Assembly: GCA_947172415.1 (NCBI GenBank)
Contig: OX359196.1
Span: 2,501-66,500 of the forward strand
Reading direction: 5' to 3'
Origin: Chondrosia reniformis
Taxonomy: Eukaryota; Porifera; Demospongiae; Chondrillida; Chondrillidae
Length of the DNA stretch: 64,000 nt
Every line of letters starts with the position of its first letter. Within the stretch, counting starts at the first letter, position 1. The notes below the pieces were generated by a model, which was not told where the DNA came from, did not search any database, and was given only the letters and a program-made list of their open reading frames with translations. A program made the position numbers and the translations under genes. Shown piece after piece: positions 39,601 through 51,500 of this stretch.

Positions 39601-42600
39601 TTGTGCTCCTTGACCTTCTCAAGGTCCATCAGAGACATCAGATAGCAGTTGATTCTGATCACAGTTCTGTACAGAACAATGAGCTTCCTCAGCAGCTGTT
39701 GGCCCACGTCCTGGCCCCAAGCCTCAATCTGCAGGGTCTGTAGGTGCCGGGGGATGGCTTGGGAGGAGAAGCGAGACTACAGGAGGGACAGAGGGAGGGA
39801 GGGAAAGAGGGAGGGAGAAAGGGAGGGAGGGAGGAAGAGAGAGAGAAGGAGGGAGCACTAACAATGCACTACAGGAGTCACATTGTACTCTCAACTTACA
39901 TGCATGATCTTTGCCATTCCATTGAATATGACAAGGTAGGACTGAATGTGTGACAGTGACTTTAGCAAATGATTAGAAGAGACTTGCTTGACCATGGCAG
40001 GTAAGTCCTGCTCAAGTGCGTTGGCAGACACTATCAGCTGATCCAGCTGGCCAGTCAACTCATCCACCGCATAGCTGAACTCGGACAACCCTTCTGTGAT
40101 CACCTTGACATCGGCCGTGACACTCTACGTACAAGCAAGGAGATGCACAGCAATGCATCCCACTGTTAGGGCTGACGGAGGCACTCACCAGTAGAGCCCC
40201 ATACAGACTGGCCACAGTGTTGCAACTCTGCAGTGTAGGAAAGTCTATGGGAAGGTTGGACATGGCAGGGATCTTGTAAAGCTTCCTCAATCCACCCTGT
40301 TCTACAAACATGAGAGCGTGCTTTGAAGCACGGACTGCACACAGCGTTGCCATGGTGAACATGACGCAGTTAACAATATACTCCACTTGTGGAGGAGGTG
40401 TGTTTGCGGCTAAGAGTTCGTCTTCCTTCTCCAGCCCAAAGAGGTCTCCCATCGTTGAGCCCAAGAATACACTGGCTACATCCTCAATGTCTTCCTCATC
40501 AATCTGGTTGTCCAGTACTCTACTGGCCTTCTCCAAGTTGTCCTTATTCAGCTCAGGACCAGATCCCAACTTCAGCAGGTTGTCCAGGAGCTACAGTTAA
40601 CACAAAGATATGTAAATGTATGCTAGAGGTACGCATGTCAGCCAAGACACCTTTAGAATGGCCTCCGTGAAGGTAGGGAGTAGATCGGGTTGATGTCTCA
40701 GGAGCTGGTCCATCAGAGAACCAAGAGTGGTGGCTGCTGTGGATCTGTCAGATCTGGTGTGCTTCTTCATGGCCTGATGGTATTCTGGCGTCACCAGAGT
40801 CTTTAGCAGTCGGTCAAAGGGCCTCGTGGTAATGACCTTCTTCCTGACCTCCTCGTTGATGCAGAGTGCGCCCAAAGTAGTGGGCACAGCACACACAACC
40901 TCACTTGTCTGGGCAATCTGGACAGACATGTCACATGACAATCACATGACTAACAACAAATGACACCAACTTACGTCCTTCATGACAAAGGAGTTAATGA
41001 TGACTGCTGGCAGCCCCTTCTCATTGAGGTTGCCCAACATCGTGGGACTGTGATGGACTATTGTTGTAAATAAATCCATAGCTACATAAATAAAAGAAAG
41101 TTTGTTACTATGGCAACTGACAAAATCAATGTATCATATCTTCCAAATAAAACAAATTATTTGCTTTATCAACTATGCTTTTCAATGACATTGCTATTGC
41201 ATTGTCATGACGACCAGCCAGCCAACACACCAGAACAGGCTGGAGATACACAATGCTTCTACTTTTAGAGGACACTTCAGAGAACGTGTGTACACAAGTA
41301 CCTGCTAAGAAGAGTGTTGCACCGTAATACTGAGAGTTACTGAAAATGTGTTTCAGAGCACCAATGAGAGGAGAGCTGTGTACTAGATTGAGGAAGAAAA
41401 GCTCATCTTGGCACATAAAGAGTCTAAGAGGTACAGTGAACTCACTACTACGACTTTCTTCAACAAATGTAGAATCAGTAACTAGTTTTCTTAAAAAGTT
41501 TAAAATTGATTTGATGAGGGCAGACCTTTGTGGAATGCATTGTAACACTATAAGGATGGAAAACAGTGACTAAAATATGTAGCAGTGTTACCTTACCCCA
41601 CCCCTACCCCCAGGAGCCTCCCTACATACCTCTCACTGCCACACTCTCTTCCGAAGGGGTGGAGCCATTGGACTGATTGGTGACCTCCATCAGTTCTTCC
41701 TTCTGAATGTGAATTTCAGAGGGCAGTTCAAAGGGAATTTCCCTTCGGCACAGGTCTGACTCTCCCTGCCAGAGAACACGAGAGAGTGTAACAATCCTTA
41801 CAACGTATAACCTTGGGGCTCACCTCTAACTTCCTCATCAACTTGCTCCAACCAGAGTGGCTATGGAAGGCTGTCACATCAACGTTAGTGATGAGGTCTA
41901 GGACGCGCACAGCTCTCGTCACAAAGGTAATGCTGTTTGGCTCCGGAGCCTCCCAGTCTATGACATCCAACAAACACTCCACCACGCCTGCCGACACCAA
42001 TGATTCAGCACCTTGAGAAGGACACACCCCTGACAAACCCCTCTACATGTACCAGACAACACTTACTAAATTGATAGCTGGAGAGATGGTACAAGAAGGA
42101 GAAGAGAGATGTGGCAAAACTTTGAGAAAACTTGCCATCCATTTCTAGATAAGTTACAGGACAAACAGATCAGAATATGACACGTGCGTGGAGGTTGTGG
42201 GTGTGTGTGTGGAGGTTGTGGGGGTGTGTGGAGGTTGTGTGTGTGTGGAGGTTGTGGGGGTGTGGAGGTTGTGTGTGTGTGGAGGTTGTGGGGGTGTGTG
42301 GAGGTTGTGGGTGTGTGTGGAGGTTGTGGGGGTGTGTGGAGGTTGTGGGGGTGTGGAGGTTGTGTGTGTGTGGAGGTTGTGGGTGTGTGTGGAGGTTGTG
42401 GGTGTGTGTGGAGGTTGTGGGTGTGTGTGGAGGTTGTGTGTGTGTGGAGGTTATGGGTGTGTGGAGGTTGTGTGTGTGTGGAGGTTGTGGGGGTGTGTGG
42501 AGGTTATGGGTGTGTGGAGGTTGTGTGTGTGTGGAGGTTGTGTGTGTGTGGAGGTTGTGTGTGTGTGGAGGTTGTGGGTGTGTGTGGACGTTGTGGGTGT

Positions 42601-45134
42601 GTGGAGGTTGTGTGTGTGTGGAGGTTGTGGGTGTGTGTGGACGTTGTGGGTGTGTGTGGAGGTTGTGGGGGTGTGTGGAGGTTGTGGGTGTGTGTGGAGG
42701 TTGTGGGTGTGTGTGGAGGTTGTGTGTGTGTGGAGGTTGTGTGTGTGTGGAGGTTGTGGGTGTGTGGAGGTTGTGGGTGTGTGTGGAGGTTATGGGTGTG
42801 TGGAGGTTGTGTGTGTGTGGAGGTTGTGGGTGTGTGTGGAGGTTGTGGGTGTGTGTGGACGTTGTGGGTGTGTGTGGAGGTTGTGGGGGTGTGTGGAGGT
42901 TGTGGGTGTGTGTGGAGGTTGTGGGTGTGTGTGGAGGTTGTGGGGGTATGTGGAGGTTGTGTGTGTGGAGGTTGTGGGTGTGTGGAGGTTGTGGGTGTGT
43001 GTGGAGGTTATGGGTGTGTGGAGGTTGTGGGTGTGTGTGGAGGTTGTGTGTGTGTGGAGGTTGTGGGTGTGTGTGGAGGTTGTGGGTGTGTGTGGAGGTT
43101 GTGTGTGTGTGGAGGTTGTGGGTGTGTGTGGACGTTGTGGGTGTGTGTGTGGAGGTTGTGGGTGTGTGTGGAGGTTGTGGGTGTGTGTGGAGGTTGTGGG
43201 GGTGTGTGGAGGTTGTGGGTGTGTGTGGAGGTTGTGTGTGTGTGGAGGTTGTGTGTGTGTGGAGGTTGTGGGGGTGTGTGGAGGTTGTGGGTGTGTGTGG
43301 AGGTTGTGGGTGTGTGTGGAGGTTGTGGGGGTGTGTGGAGGTTGTGGGGGTATGGAGGTTGTGGGTGTGTGTGGAGGTTGTGGGTGTGTGTGGAGGGCTA
43401 GTACTCACTGATGACAGAAGTAATGCACTCTCTCACTAAAGTTGGTACAAAGCCATGGTATGCATAAGCTCCTGTGCACTCCACAATCTCATTTAATCTG
43501 GGATTCTTTTCCAAATGAACAATGGCAGTAAGTGCACGCAGACATGCAGCCTTTATAGCCTACAAGGAGTATTAGCAATACTATGTCACATGACCATCAC
43601 ATGACACCAATGGGTCATACCATCAGATGGGGCCCTTGCAACTCTAGCACATCAATCAACTCTTCAATGAGGCCCGGATAGAGGAAGTTCTCTACTGCCT
43701 CAGAAGGACTGCTCAAGTAAGACGAAGTGGTGGATGTAGATATCAGTACTACAAGGACCAGAGAACCAGTTACGCAGTTCACCCAAATTTGTGTAACAAC
43801 TCACTGGCAATTGCTATAGACTGAAGCCGAGCTTCAATGCACTTTAGTCTCATGTTATAGTCTGCAAAGTAACGAGCAGTCCTCAACCGAAAGAGGAGAC
43901 TTAACTGCTGATGAAGAGGAATCTGATAGTTCCTTACAAGTTGTGTAAATATCTCTTCCAAAGACCCAGGAATCTACATGTACAATGGCAGCAGTGATTG
44001 CACAATAGCAGCAGTGATTGCACAATAACAGAGATGATTGCACAACAGCAGCAGTGATGGCAGTATTATCATACACATGTACATACCTTGTGAACCTCAT
44101 GCAGCTGTAGTTCCCTGGCTGGTGTTGTGAGCATGTCACTGTTGCCATCGTTCTGGAGAGTGTACTCAAACACTACACTTGTAGCTGACGTTGGAAAGTG
44201 CTGGATACAGGAGGAGACATTCACAAACCAGTACAATTTCCACAGTCAAGTTCAGTTACGTACCTCTAGTTCTCTAAACTTGCAGCACTCTGCCAGCCCA
44301 AACCCATTAGCCTTACCTCCCCAAGACTACAGACAAAGAAACATTCACAACTGGTCCTCGTAGGAGGTGCAGTGTCTAGCTGTACCTTGCCGAGGAACTC
44401 TAGCGAACTGCTGAGGGTAGATTTTAGTCTTGCATACAACCTTGACAAGAAGTTGGACCGCTTGGCAAATACATAAATCACATTGAGCACAGCCAATAGG
44501 ATTTCCATGTTTGCTGATTGCAACATTGTCAGCAAGTGCTACGTACAATGAGATTGACAGATAAACACAAAAACACATGTTCACACACGTCAACTCACAT
44601 CTACAGAGTTGTACACATGTCTAGCATAGGAGTGTTCAATCAGGAGTGCAGTGAACTTGAGCACTGCTAGCATGTCCACCCTCAGCTGGAGAGGAGAAGG
44701 GAGACCTTCAGACACTGCAACTCGACACGTCCCCTAACTTACAGATTCATCCTTCAGTCCATAGCACAAAGATAAAATCTTTTTGTGTTCTCCTTCTCCG
44801 ATACCTTCTGGGTAAGACGATCCTTTCGAAAGTGAATCATCTAACTTATCGAGAACTTCAATCCAGTGATACAACTCGCACTAACAAGCAAGGAAAATGG
44901 ATAGCACTTTGAAAAATTAACAAAATTATAAGCTACCTTTCCAAAACTCCAATTTTCTACTTTCTTTAATTCTGCAATTAACTCTTGATCATTTGAGTGT
45001 AATAGTTTATCTATTAACTCTTGACAAGCCGGTGGCTAGAGATGTAATGATAAGTGAGACCTTTTGGATACAAATGGACTTATACTTACGAGTACTGAAA
45101 CAGGCTTCTTATTTCTTCCTCTATCGACCTTCAT
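27685..45134 (-). CDS. HUWE1: HUWE1, giant HECT-type E3 ubiquitin ligase (about 40 coding exons)
   Basis: The start [11 protein letters not shown] at 45134 matches the MKVDR start of animal HUWE1. About 40 exons total roughly 12 kb of coding sequence (~4,000 residues; human 4,374). In order they give: armadillo-like N-terminal DUF908/DUF913 exons (about 39.1-44.9 kb), UBA (37950-38093; [14 protein letters not shown]), WWE (about 36700-36860; [15 protein letters not shown]), a Gly/Asp/Lys repeat, an acidic Asp/Glu region (about 32790-33420), ubiquitin-binding motifs (about 31.3-31.6 kb; [14 protein letters not shown]) and a HECT domain (27685-29240). The catalytic Cys lies in LPSAHTCFNQ, and its codon is split by the last intron (TG at 27891-27890, C at 27821). 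Family members ubiquitinate substrates such as p53, MCL1 and MYC. The largest intron (~1.35 kb) holds a minisatellite. The tail reads past the usual GFG terminus to TAG at 27685-27687. Confidence 0.97.
34954..35331. repeat. 20-bp minisatellite in a HUWE1 intron
   Basis: The unit CCCACCCATACGCAGACACG repeats about 19 times with few variants (TATGC, GATACG, CAGCC, CATCC). The pattern of variants itself repeats every ~180 bp: the CATCCATATGC, GATACG, CATATGC, CAGCC series appears twice, so nine-unit blocks duplicated. It is intronic: the flanking exons end at 35411 and restart at 34061. Confidence 0.95.
35588..35693 (-). repeat. In-frame GDGKGDKE coding repeat in HUWE1
   Basis: CTCCCTCCTTGTCACCTTTT-type 24-bp units on the plus strand encode about three tandem KEGDGKGD octapeptides on the minus strand, followed by a Lys/Asp/Ser-rich stretch. 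They lie in a linker that is poorly conserved and charged in HUWE1 generally. Copy number may vary between alleles. Confidence 0.75.
39783..39856 (+). repeat. Purine-rich GGGA/GAGG microsatellite in a HUWE1 intron
   Basis: This is a run of GAGGGAGGGAAAGAGGGAGG-type sequence, all purine on the plus strand and all pyrimidine on the transcribed sense (minus) strand. It immediately follows the exon that ends near 39778 on the plus-strand map, so in the transcript it forms a long pyrimidine tract just upstream of a 3' splice site. Confidence 0.85.
42188..43396. repeat. GT-rich minisatellite (~1.2 kb) in a HUWE1 intron
   Basis: The core GGAGGTTGTGGGTGTGTGTG varies in GT length (units of 16-20 bp, over 60 copies), with occasional GGACGTTG and GGAGGTTATG variants. 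All frames stay open because the repeat lacks stop codons, but the flanks show it is intronic: a HUWE1 exon ends close to 43405 and the next lies at about 42060-42150. Confidence 0.95.
43983..44063. repeat. Short CAGCAGTGATTGCACAATA tandem repeat
   Basis: About four copies of a ~19-20-bp unit lie in a HUWE1 intron between the exons near 43800-43975 and 44085-44205. Confidence 0.75.
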
Positions 45135-45279
45135 ACTGAAACAACAGAGGGGAGGGAGCTATTCGCGATAGCGCTTCCATGTGCCGGCTTCCGCCATTTT
45201 CACACAAAAATTTGGAAATTCTAGTATATCTGAATCGTATTCTAAAAGATTGCAAATGGCGCGAATAAGGTGTTAGAAA
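45135..45279. promoter_or_regulatory. Bidirectional HUWE1/HAUS2 promoter
   Basis: Only 145 bp separate the two start codons, which point away from each other. The interval holds GGCTTCCGCCATTTT; on the minus strand this reads AAAATGGCGGAAGCC, combining a YY1-like AAATGGCGG core with an ETS-like GGAAG. Further AAATGGCG copies lie at about 45255 and over the HAUS2 start. No TATA box is placed convincingly. The shared promoter is inferred from layout and these motifs. Confidence 0.65.
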
Positions 45280-46237
45280 ATGGCGTCGTTACAAGTTAGG
45301 TCCGTTAATCCTTGGGAGGAGGTGAACATAATCGCGGACCTGAAGCTGAGCTGTCCCGAGAACGCAGTCGTATTGGCGCGTCAATTTAATTTGACGAAGG
45401 TATGACGAAGTGTTAATGACACTTCAAACTGATGATCCTTGTAACCTTTCCTGGCGTAGCCTGACAAAGACTTCTTTGAAGAGGATTTAAAAGTTGTTCG
45501 CTACATCGACTACTTACAAATGTTGACTAATTTAGAGGCGACTTTGATAGAGGTGACCTGTCGGAGCTACTAGCCGCGACACGATCCATTATCTCTGTAT
45601 CACTCGCTTTGTTTAGGTGGAATTGCAGCTCAAACTGACTAAACTAGAGTTGGAACTGTCGCCAGTACTCAGTCAGACTGTTTTAGGTCGGCCTGACCAC
45701 CCCAACCCATTCCTTTAGTAGTGCTTTCACTGTTTTTTTTTGTTTTTTTTTTTCATTTTTTGCAGCACATCAGCTGAAGTTGTTGAAAAATTTAATAAAT
45801 CACTTTTCATTGATCAGTACATCAAGTAGCATCATTAGGAGCCGTCTCCATAACAACCCAGTGGCACATGGTTGCCTGCCTGTAGAAGCACCATACCAAA
45901 GGTCAGTTGATACATTAGCTCTCCAGAGCAATGTACACAAGTGATGCTATGTAGCACTATATAGGAGCTGCATTCAAGTCTTTTCCAGTATGGTTGACCT
46001 GTTGAACAACCTTTTGGAGAACACTTACAACATTAGCTGGAACCAGAGTGGGCAGCATGTGGCCAGTGCGGTACGTTACCTCTGCATTTAATGGATTGTG
46101 TACCGATGCCTCCCCCTCCCCTCCCCCCTTGGGTTGTGTAGGAGGAGGTTTTGAGTGAAATGAAAATGTGCCTCCTAGTTATTGAAGAAATTACAGAGAA
46201 AATAATATCTACAGGTTTGTTGTTAAAACTGAACTAA
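45280..46237 (+). CDS. HAUS2: HAUS2, augmin complex subunit 2
   Basis: Exons 45280-45399, 45460-45552, 45617-45686, 45766-45901, 45989-46070 and 46142-46237 join in frame to give about 199 residues (human HAUS2 235). Hallmarks are the NPW near the N-terminus (SVNPWEEV), a central heptad-rich segment (LTNLEATLIEVELQLKLTKL), and RLHNNPVAHGCLPVEAPYQ, which corresponds to the conserved LP(I/V)EAxY(H/Q) motif. Augmin binds spindle microtubules and recruits gamma-tubulin for branching nucleation in mitosis. The last exon runs to TAA at 46235-46237 without a further intron; a shorter C-terminus than in vertebrates, or a missed final exon, is possible. It diverges from HUWE1 and converges on the synaptophysin-like gene. 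Confidence 0.85.
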
Positions 46238-46356
46238 CTTGAAAGTACCAGCCGTGCAGTGCATTTGATTGTGTAATTTTAAATGAATGATCGAGTATGC
46301 AACATTTTTATAAGTCATAAGTTGAACAGCAAATTTAACTGTTTGCATGAGTCAGA

Positions 46357-47400
46357 TTATCCTTGAGCTGCTTGACGTCTTGCTTCTACGCGCTCCCTCC
46401 AAGCCATGTAGAATGGGCAGTCCTTTAGTGCCCACCAAATGTTGCAGCCCCAAACAAATACGTTCAGAAAACCAAATGCCTATCGAGTGAAGGGGAAGAG
46501 ACAAGCAAGTGAAATTATGCTTTCACAAACCACCTCATTCACTTACAACTGCAATGTCCGACTGAAGTCTGATGACAGTTTCTGTTTCAATTGTTTGAAA
46601 TGTTCCTGCTGGACAGTCATTAAACGTACCAGTTGAAATAACTGCAAGAAATGCAGCAACCAGCCGCCTTCCTCCCGATGCCCACTCAGAAGCAGCTATC
46701 AACCACATTACCACCCAAAAGATGTTGCAGCCAAAGTCCTGTACAAGAACAGAACTGGAACAGCCAGTGGCTCGTGGTCCACTGCAACACACTTACCATG
46801 TACACAAGAAAGTCGTAAACACGTCCTAAACGTTCAGCACTGGCCATTGTAACCACATACACAATTTCTGCTATCAAGCAATAAAACAGTGTCATCACAC
46901 CCATTGCTACAAAGAAGGATCCCTGTCTTCCAGCAGAAATCATTACTTGTGAAGAAGGATGCTGTAAGACACGAAATATAAACATCTGTTACTGGAGGAC
47001 ATTCTCGCTCTCACTGGAGGACACTCTCGCTCTCACTGGAGGACATTCTCGCTCTCACTGGAGGACATTCTTGCTCTCACTGGAGGACACTTACGGACAC
47101 AGGAGATCCCACTGTTCCATTACTAGTTCGAGTCACCATAATTTCATTGTACGTATATGATGTGGTGTACTTGTAGCTGAGAATGGTGCCATTTCGGTTA
47201 CAATCCTTACTTGTGGCGATAGCTGTGTAACCAGCCACTAGAGAGAAGGCCAGAATAGCCAAGACCTACATCATTCGAGGGGAGGGCGATAGAGATGGTG
47301 TAAGATATTCAACAATTTCAATACTCACCAACTCCAAGATCTTTAGAAATCCCTTTGGCTGAAGCAGCGCTTTCCAGTGAAAATCCCACGAGATTGCCAT
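46357..47400 (-). CDS. Synaptophysin-family MARVEL membrane protein
   Basis: Exons (in transcript order) 47329-47400, 47095-47265, 46797-46961, 46547-46738 and 46357-46479 give about 240 residues. The start MAISWDFHWKALLQPKGF leads into a first membrane span (KILELVLAILAFSLVAGY). A luminal loop with NGT-type glycosylation sites follows, then FVAMGVMTLFYCLIAEIVYV, a third span (FWVVMWLIAASEWASG) and a last span (AFGFLNVFVWGCNIWWALKD). The four-span layout and the GFLN...W..N.W.....K motif are typical of synaptophysin, synaptophysin-like and synaptogyrin vesicle proteins. The cytosolic tail is short and lacks the Tyr/Gly-rich repeats of neuronal synaptophysin. Assignment between SYPL1-like and synaptogyrin-like is uncertain. 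Confidence 0.85.
46990..47094. repeat. 22-bp minisatellite in a synaptophysin-like intron
   Basis: About five copies of CTCACTGGAGGACATTCTCG-type units lie directly against the 47095 splice donor. The last unit runs into the donor itself (GGACACTTACGGACAC), so repeat expansion approaches the splice site. Confidence 0.85.
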
Positions 47401-47527
47401 ATTTCAGCATTCACCACAACGCAACCACTACTTCCTCGTTCCTCCGTTCCTCGGGATTTATTGGGCTTCGCCGAGCACATTTGATAAAGTCATGTGACAT
47501 GCTGGATGAAGTAGGCGTGGCCTAGAC
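47401..47527. promoter_or_regulatory. Bidirectional synaptophysin-like/Rab promoter
   Basis: A 127-bp interval separates two divergent start codons. It contains GTCATGTGACATG (an E-box of the CATGTG type), GGGCTTCGCCGAG and AGGCGTGGCC. Shared promoter function is inferred from spacing only. Confidence 0.55.
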
Positions 47528-48482
47528 ATGGAGAGGTATTTCAAGCTGCTTGTTATAGGCGACTCTGGAACAGGTAAAACCAGTTTTGTGGATAGATACT
47601 GCAACAATAAATTTAGACAAGACTTAAAAACATCGGCAGGAGGTGAGATTACAAAACTAGTCGTCATACTTGTGTGGTAACTTTCCATTAATTGGCTGTT
47701 GTAGTCGACTTTTCCTCAAAGGACATTCAGTGGAGTTCTGACCTCAAAGTGCACTTAAATGTAAGATTGTAGTGCGTTGTATTATCACAAAGTCCCTAAG
47801 TGAGCGCCCCGAGGGAAACACATACCTTCAATTCATGTCAGTACTAGTTGGTGCATTAAATATCAATGACAACATCTCTGTTCTTTTCTAGTTTTGGGAC
47901 GTAGCCGGTCAGGAGCGCTTCCGAATGCTCACGCGTCCTTACTACAAGGGAGCCAGCGGATGCGTAATCTTGGTGGATTTGTCTAAAAGGGGCACACTCG
48001 AAGGGGCTGCTGTTTGGAAGCGAGACCTGGACGAGAAGGTCATTCTTCCAGATGGCTCTCCCGTCCCCGCACTGCTGGTAGCTAACAAGGTTTGTCTGAT
48101 TAAGCACTGACATGTGGTGACTTGACACTGTCTCCATCTCCTCCTCAAGAGTGATCTAGTTCGATCAGTTGGCAGAGATGTTTTCATAAGTGAAAACGAA
48201 TTACAAACTTTTGCTGAACAGAACGGTTTCATTGGCTGTATAGAGACGTCAGCAAGAGATGGCACAAATGTCAAAGAGTGTGTCAGGTAGTGCATCCATG
48301 TACAAAATGTTAGTCACTATGGGAATTTGACTATGTACAGTGTTTCTTTCTCTGACAGAATGATTCTTGAAAAAATGTTGCAACTTGAAGAAGACAAAGG
48401 CACATTTCAGCAGGCAATGGATCGCAAGCAAATGTCATTAACTGTCCCCAAAAATGATGACCAAAAGTGCTCACAATGTTAA
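47528..48482 (+). CDS. Rab32/38/29-like small GTPase
   Basis: Exons 47528-47642, 47705-47760, 47892-48089, 48150-48286 and 48359-48482 give about 209 residues. All GTPase motifs are visible: P-loop GDSGTGKTS, switch II WDVAGQERF, NKSD and ETSARD, and a C-terminal C-S-Q-C that suits double geranylgeranylation. The stretch LDEKVILPDGSPVPALLVAN closely follows the Rab32/38 signature. These Rabs act in lysosome-related organelle and mitochondria-associated membrane traffic. Odd point: the switch I core reads SAGVDF where Rab32-type proteins have TIGVDF. It starts 127 bp from the divergent synaptophysin-like gene and ends 77 bp from the MON2 stop. Confidence 0.9.
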
Positions 48483-48559
48483 TATGCACCTCAAGCACAC
48501 ATTATAAATGATGGGCGAAATCTTTGGGTGTGATAATGTGAATTATAAATATACAATTT

Positions 48560-51500
48560 TTATGAAAAATCTTTAAATAGTGTTTTGTATTTCATAAGTG
48601 TATCTTGTAAAGTGTTTCTGATTTCTACTGACGGACTGAGCACCATTTTGACGAGCAGAGGGTACATGTCAATGACATCGCACCAGATCCTACCACCAAC
48701 TGGTACAGGAGGAAACAAAGGTTGAGCAGATCTCAGGAATTATTTCAGGTAAAGCAAACCTTTTGAGTGTGTGGAAAATAATTCAATTAGGGACTGGATT
48801 GATTGAAGTGAAGTCAAAACTTCGTTGACTTGTGATCTCGTAAGCTGACCATTGCTTGGCATTTGCAAACCTTCAAGACACTGTCGGCAGTTTTGAATCC
48901 ACTGACTTAGTGCTTCAACTGATACACCACCTTATTTAATGGGGGAATGTGACTGTCATGTGACTCATGTGGCATGATGTTTGCATCAGTATTACCTGAT
49001 TGTGTTGCTGTTAATGTGAGCTGAAGTAGAGCCTCAAAACAGGTTTTAGAGAATGTATCTTCAACTTCACCAGAACCTATGTACATTCAAGGGAACATGT
49101 GAACAAGAAGGTGACAGAGTCTGCACGTACTGACCCTTTAACGTTGAGCCAAAGGAGAGGAGGCGTGTTAGGCTGCGTGCCACATCCTCTGACCCACTCT
49201 TGCTCAAAAGTGGAATCAAATGAGATTGGACAGCATGGACCAGCTACATGCAGAAATGCAAAGAACATGACTATCATGTGATGGTCACCTGATTTCCACA
49301 AATGAACAGTACAATTTAACTTGAAAATGAGGACAACCCTGTAATCAGGATACTTCCATGTCACAACTGTCCTCTGGATTATGAAGCTTCTGTTGCACTT
49401 ACATGAATATCAGCAGTCCAAATGCCAGATGTAATTTCTTGGTCATGTGACTGGTCATGTGACTTCCAGCATTGGTGCACTACATCAATCAGTTGTAACA
49501 CACAAGTGTCACAGAAAGGGGGTTTCCCTAAGGCTTGCGTAAGTGCTATCAGTAGCGTATGACACTCCCTCCAAATCTCCATCTTTTTGATGCAAATTCT
49601 ATTAGAAATGAATTTTTCCAACACCTACAGCAAAACCCAGGTCATGATCATGTGACTCCATAAGTCATGTGATTATCATGTGATCGACATACCTTTAGAA
49701 AGCTGACAAAAGGTACACTGAAATCTGATTGGCTATCCACAGCTGTTTTGCTGCTTGTAAAATAGGACAGGATGATGTGGGCAGCGTGCCTCAAGAGAGA
49801 GATGACAAATGGACCAAAATGGACTTCCAAACTGGCTGACAAATTTGGAATTGAATTAGAAAGCTCAAGTGACTTCTCAATACATCTGATCAAGGTATCC
49901 ATGACAACAGACAGTAGCTTCAGAACAGATTGCTCGTGGGCCAGAATATACATAGACTCAATTTCCTCCAAAGTATTTGGTTTTGGAAATGTCCTCTCAT
50001 TTCCTTCTGCCTTTGCAGTTGCCAAGCAACACTGCTTGGTTACATACAGGGTGGATATTCCAAGGCTGATCTGGTAGTGGAGTGTAGTCAGAGCTTCTCC
50101 GGTGGACCCTGGCACTAGGAATGGACTTGTGTCTTTGGGGACTGGAGTAGCCAGAGCTAGCAGCACTACTTCACAATACTCTTGAACTTGATTTGTCCGC
50201 CATTTTCCTTGCAGTTTAGAGCTGAGAACAACATAAGCCTTGAAATACTCCACCAGAATGGTCTGTGGAGTGGAGACTGAATCCTTCAAGAATGGCTGAG
50301 ACAGGTCCAGCCAGACCTGCCACAGATGAAGCCATAACATCAGGTCCTCCTCCTCCTCCATTCGTGGAAGGACGACATCACGCATAGACTTAAGCACAGT
50401 CAACACAACCTATAAATAGTAACATGATGACATCATGCATGCAGCCACAACCTATAGAATGGCATGCGCTCTCACCTCCTCGTAGGAGCTCCTTCCATAT
50501 GCTGTAAGGATGCTACAGAACCTCTTCCATATCCTCCCAAAGTCCTCCAGGGACGCAAAGAGGTGCCATCTTGCATGAAATAGACGACCAACTCCAGATA
50601 TAGTCAGTACCTATTAGGAACACGTCATGCAGACAGTGTCTGTGGTATATATTGCCATGACAACTGACCTCAGTCTCCACCCACTGCTTTTGAGCCGTGT
50701 TCCTAGTGTAGTGTATGAGGTAGGACTCTCCGAGGCTACTGGTGGAGGCAGCCACAGTGCGCTGATGGACCAGGTCCAGGAGGGGGAACAGCACCATCCA
50801 CAAGACCACCTTCCAAGAGGTGTGGTCCAGTTGAGTGCCGTGAGCGGTCACCGTGGAGAACAGAGTTTGAGAGGCACTCTTCCTGACAGCTCCCCGGTCA
50901 TCAATACACATGTCTCCTAGGCAACCAAACAGCAGCAGCCAAATGCGGTCCATGGGGGGTAGGGTGGAGTTGGACAGTGTCTTTAGGAAGGGTGGAATCA
51001 GACAGGGTTTAACAGCTGCTGGCAAGTTTTGTAAAATGTCATTTGAGAGAGGTGAGAGACTTTGTCCCTTGAGTGACAAAGTGATGCGTTCCTTGTTCTG
51101 ATACATAAAGTCAGCCATTGTCCACAGTAGTCCGATGGCAGTGAGGCTGATGTTGATGTCCACATGCTGCAAACCAAACTTGCACACTACCACTACAACC
51201 AGTGGCAAATCCATGTCTGCCAGAGCTGGAAGATAGTCTGCAATCAGCAACTGCAGCGCTTGAAAGCCACTCCTGATCACCTGATCACTGCAGCCAGAGG
51301 AAACAGGCCAGCTATTGAGATAGTCACATGACAGTCACATGACAAACCTTGGAGTCTCTGCTGCAGCTCCAATAATGCCAAGTATCACTCCCCAAGACTG
51401 TTTAATGGTGTCGCCAGAGGACTGCAGGAGACTGGTGACGCAGGCAACCTGCTTCATACGGACATCCTCTGTTGAGAGACTCGTAAGAGAGGCCAATGGA

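Noticed and set aside
42170..43439. Four frames of over 400 codons in the GT-rich tract, on both strands
   Set aside because: Minisatellite artefacts inside a HUWE1 intron. The flanking exons have clear splice sites, and the peptides are pure repeats.
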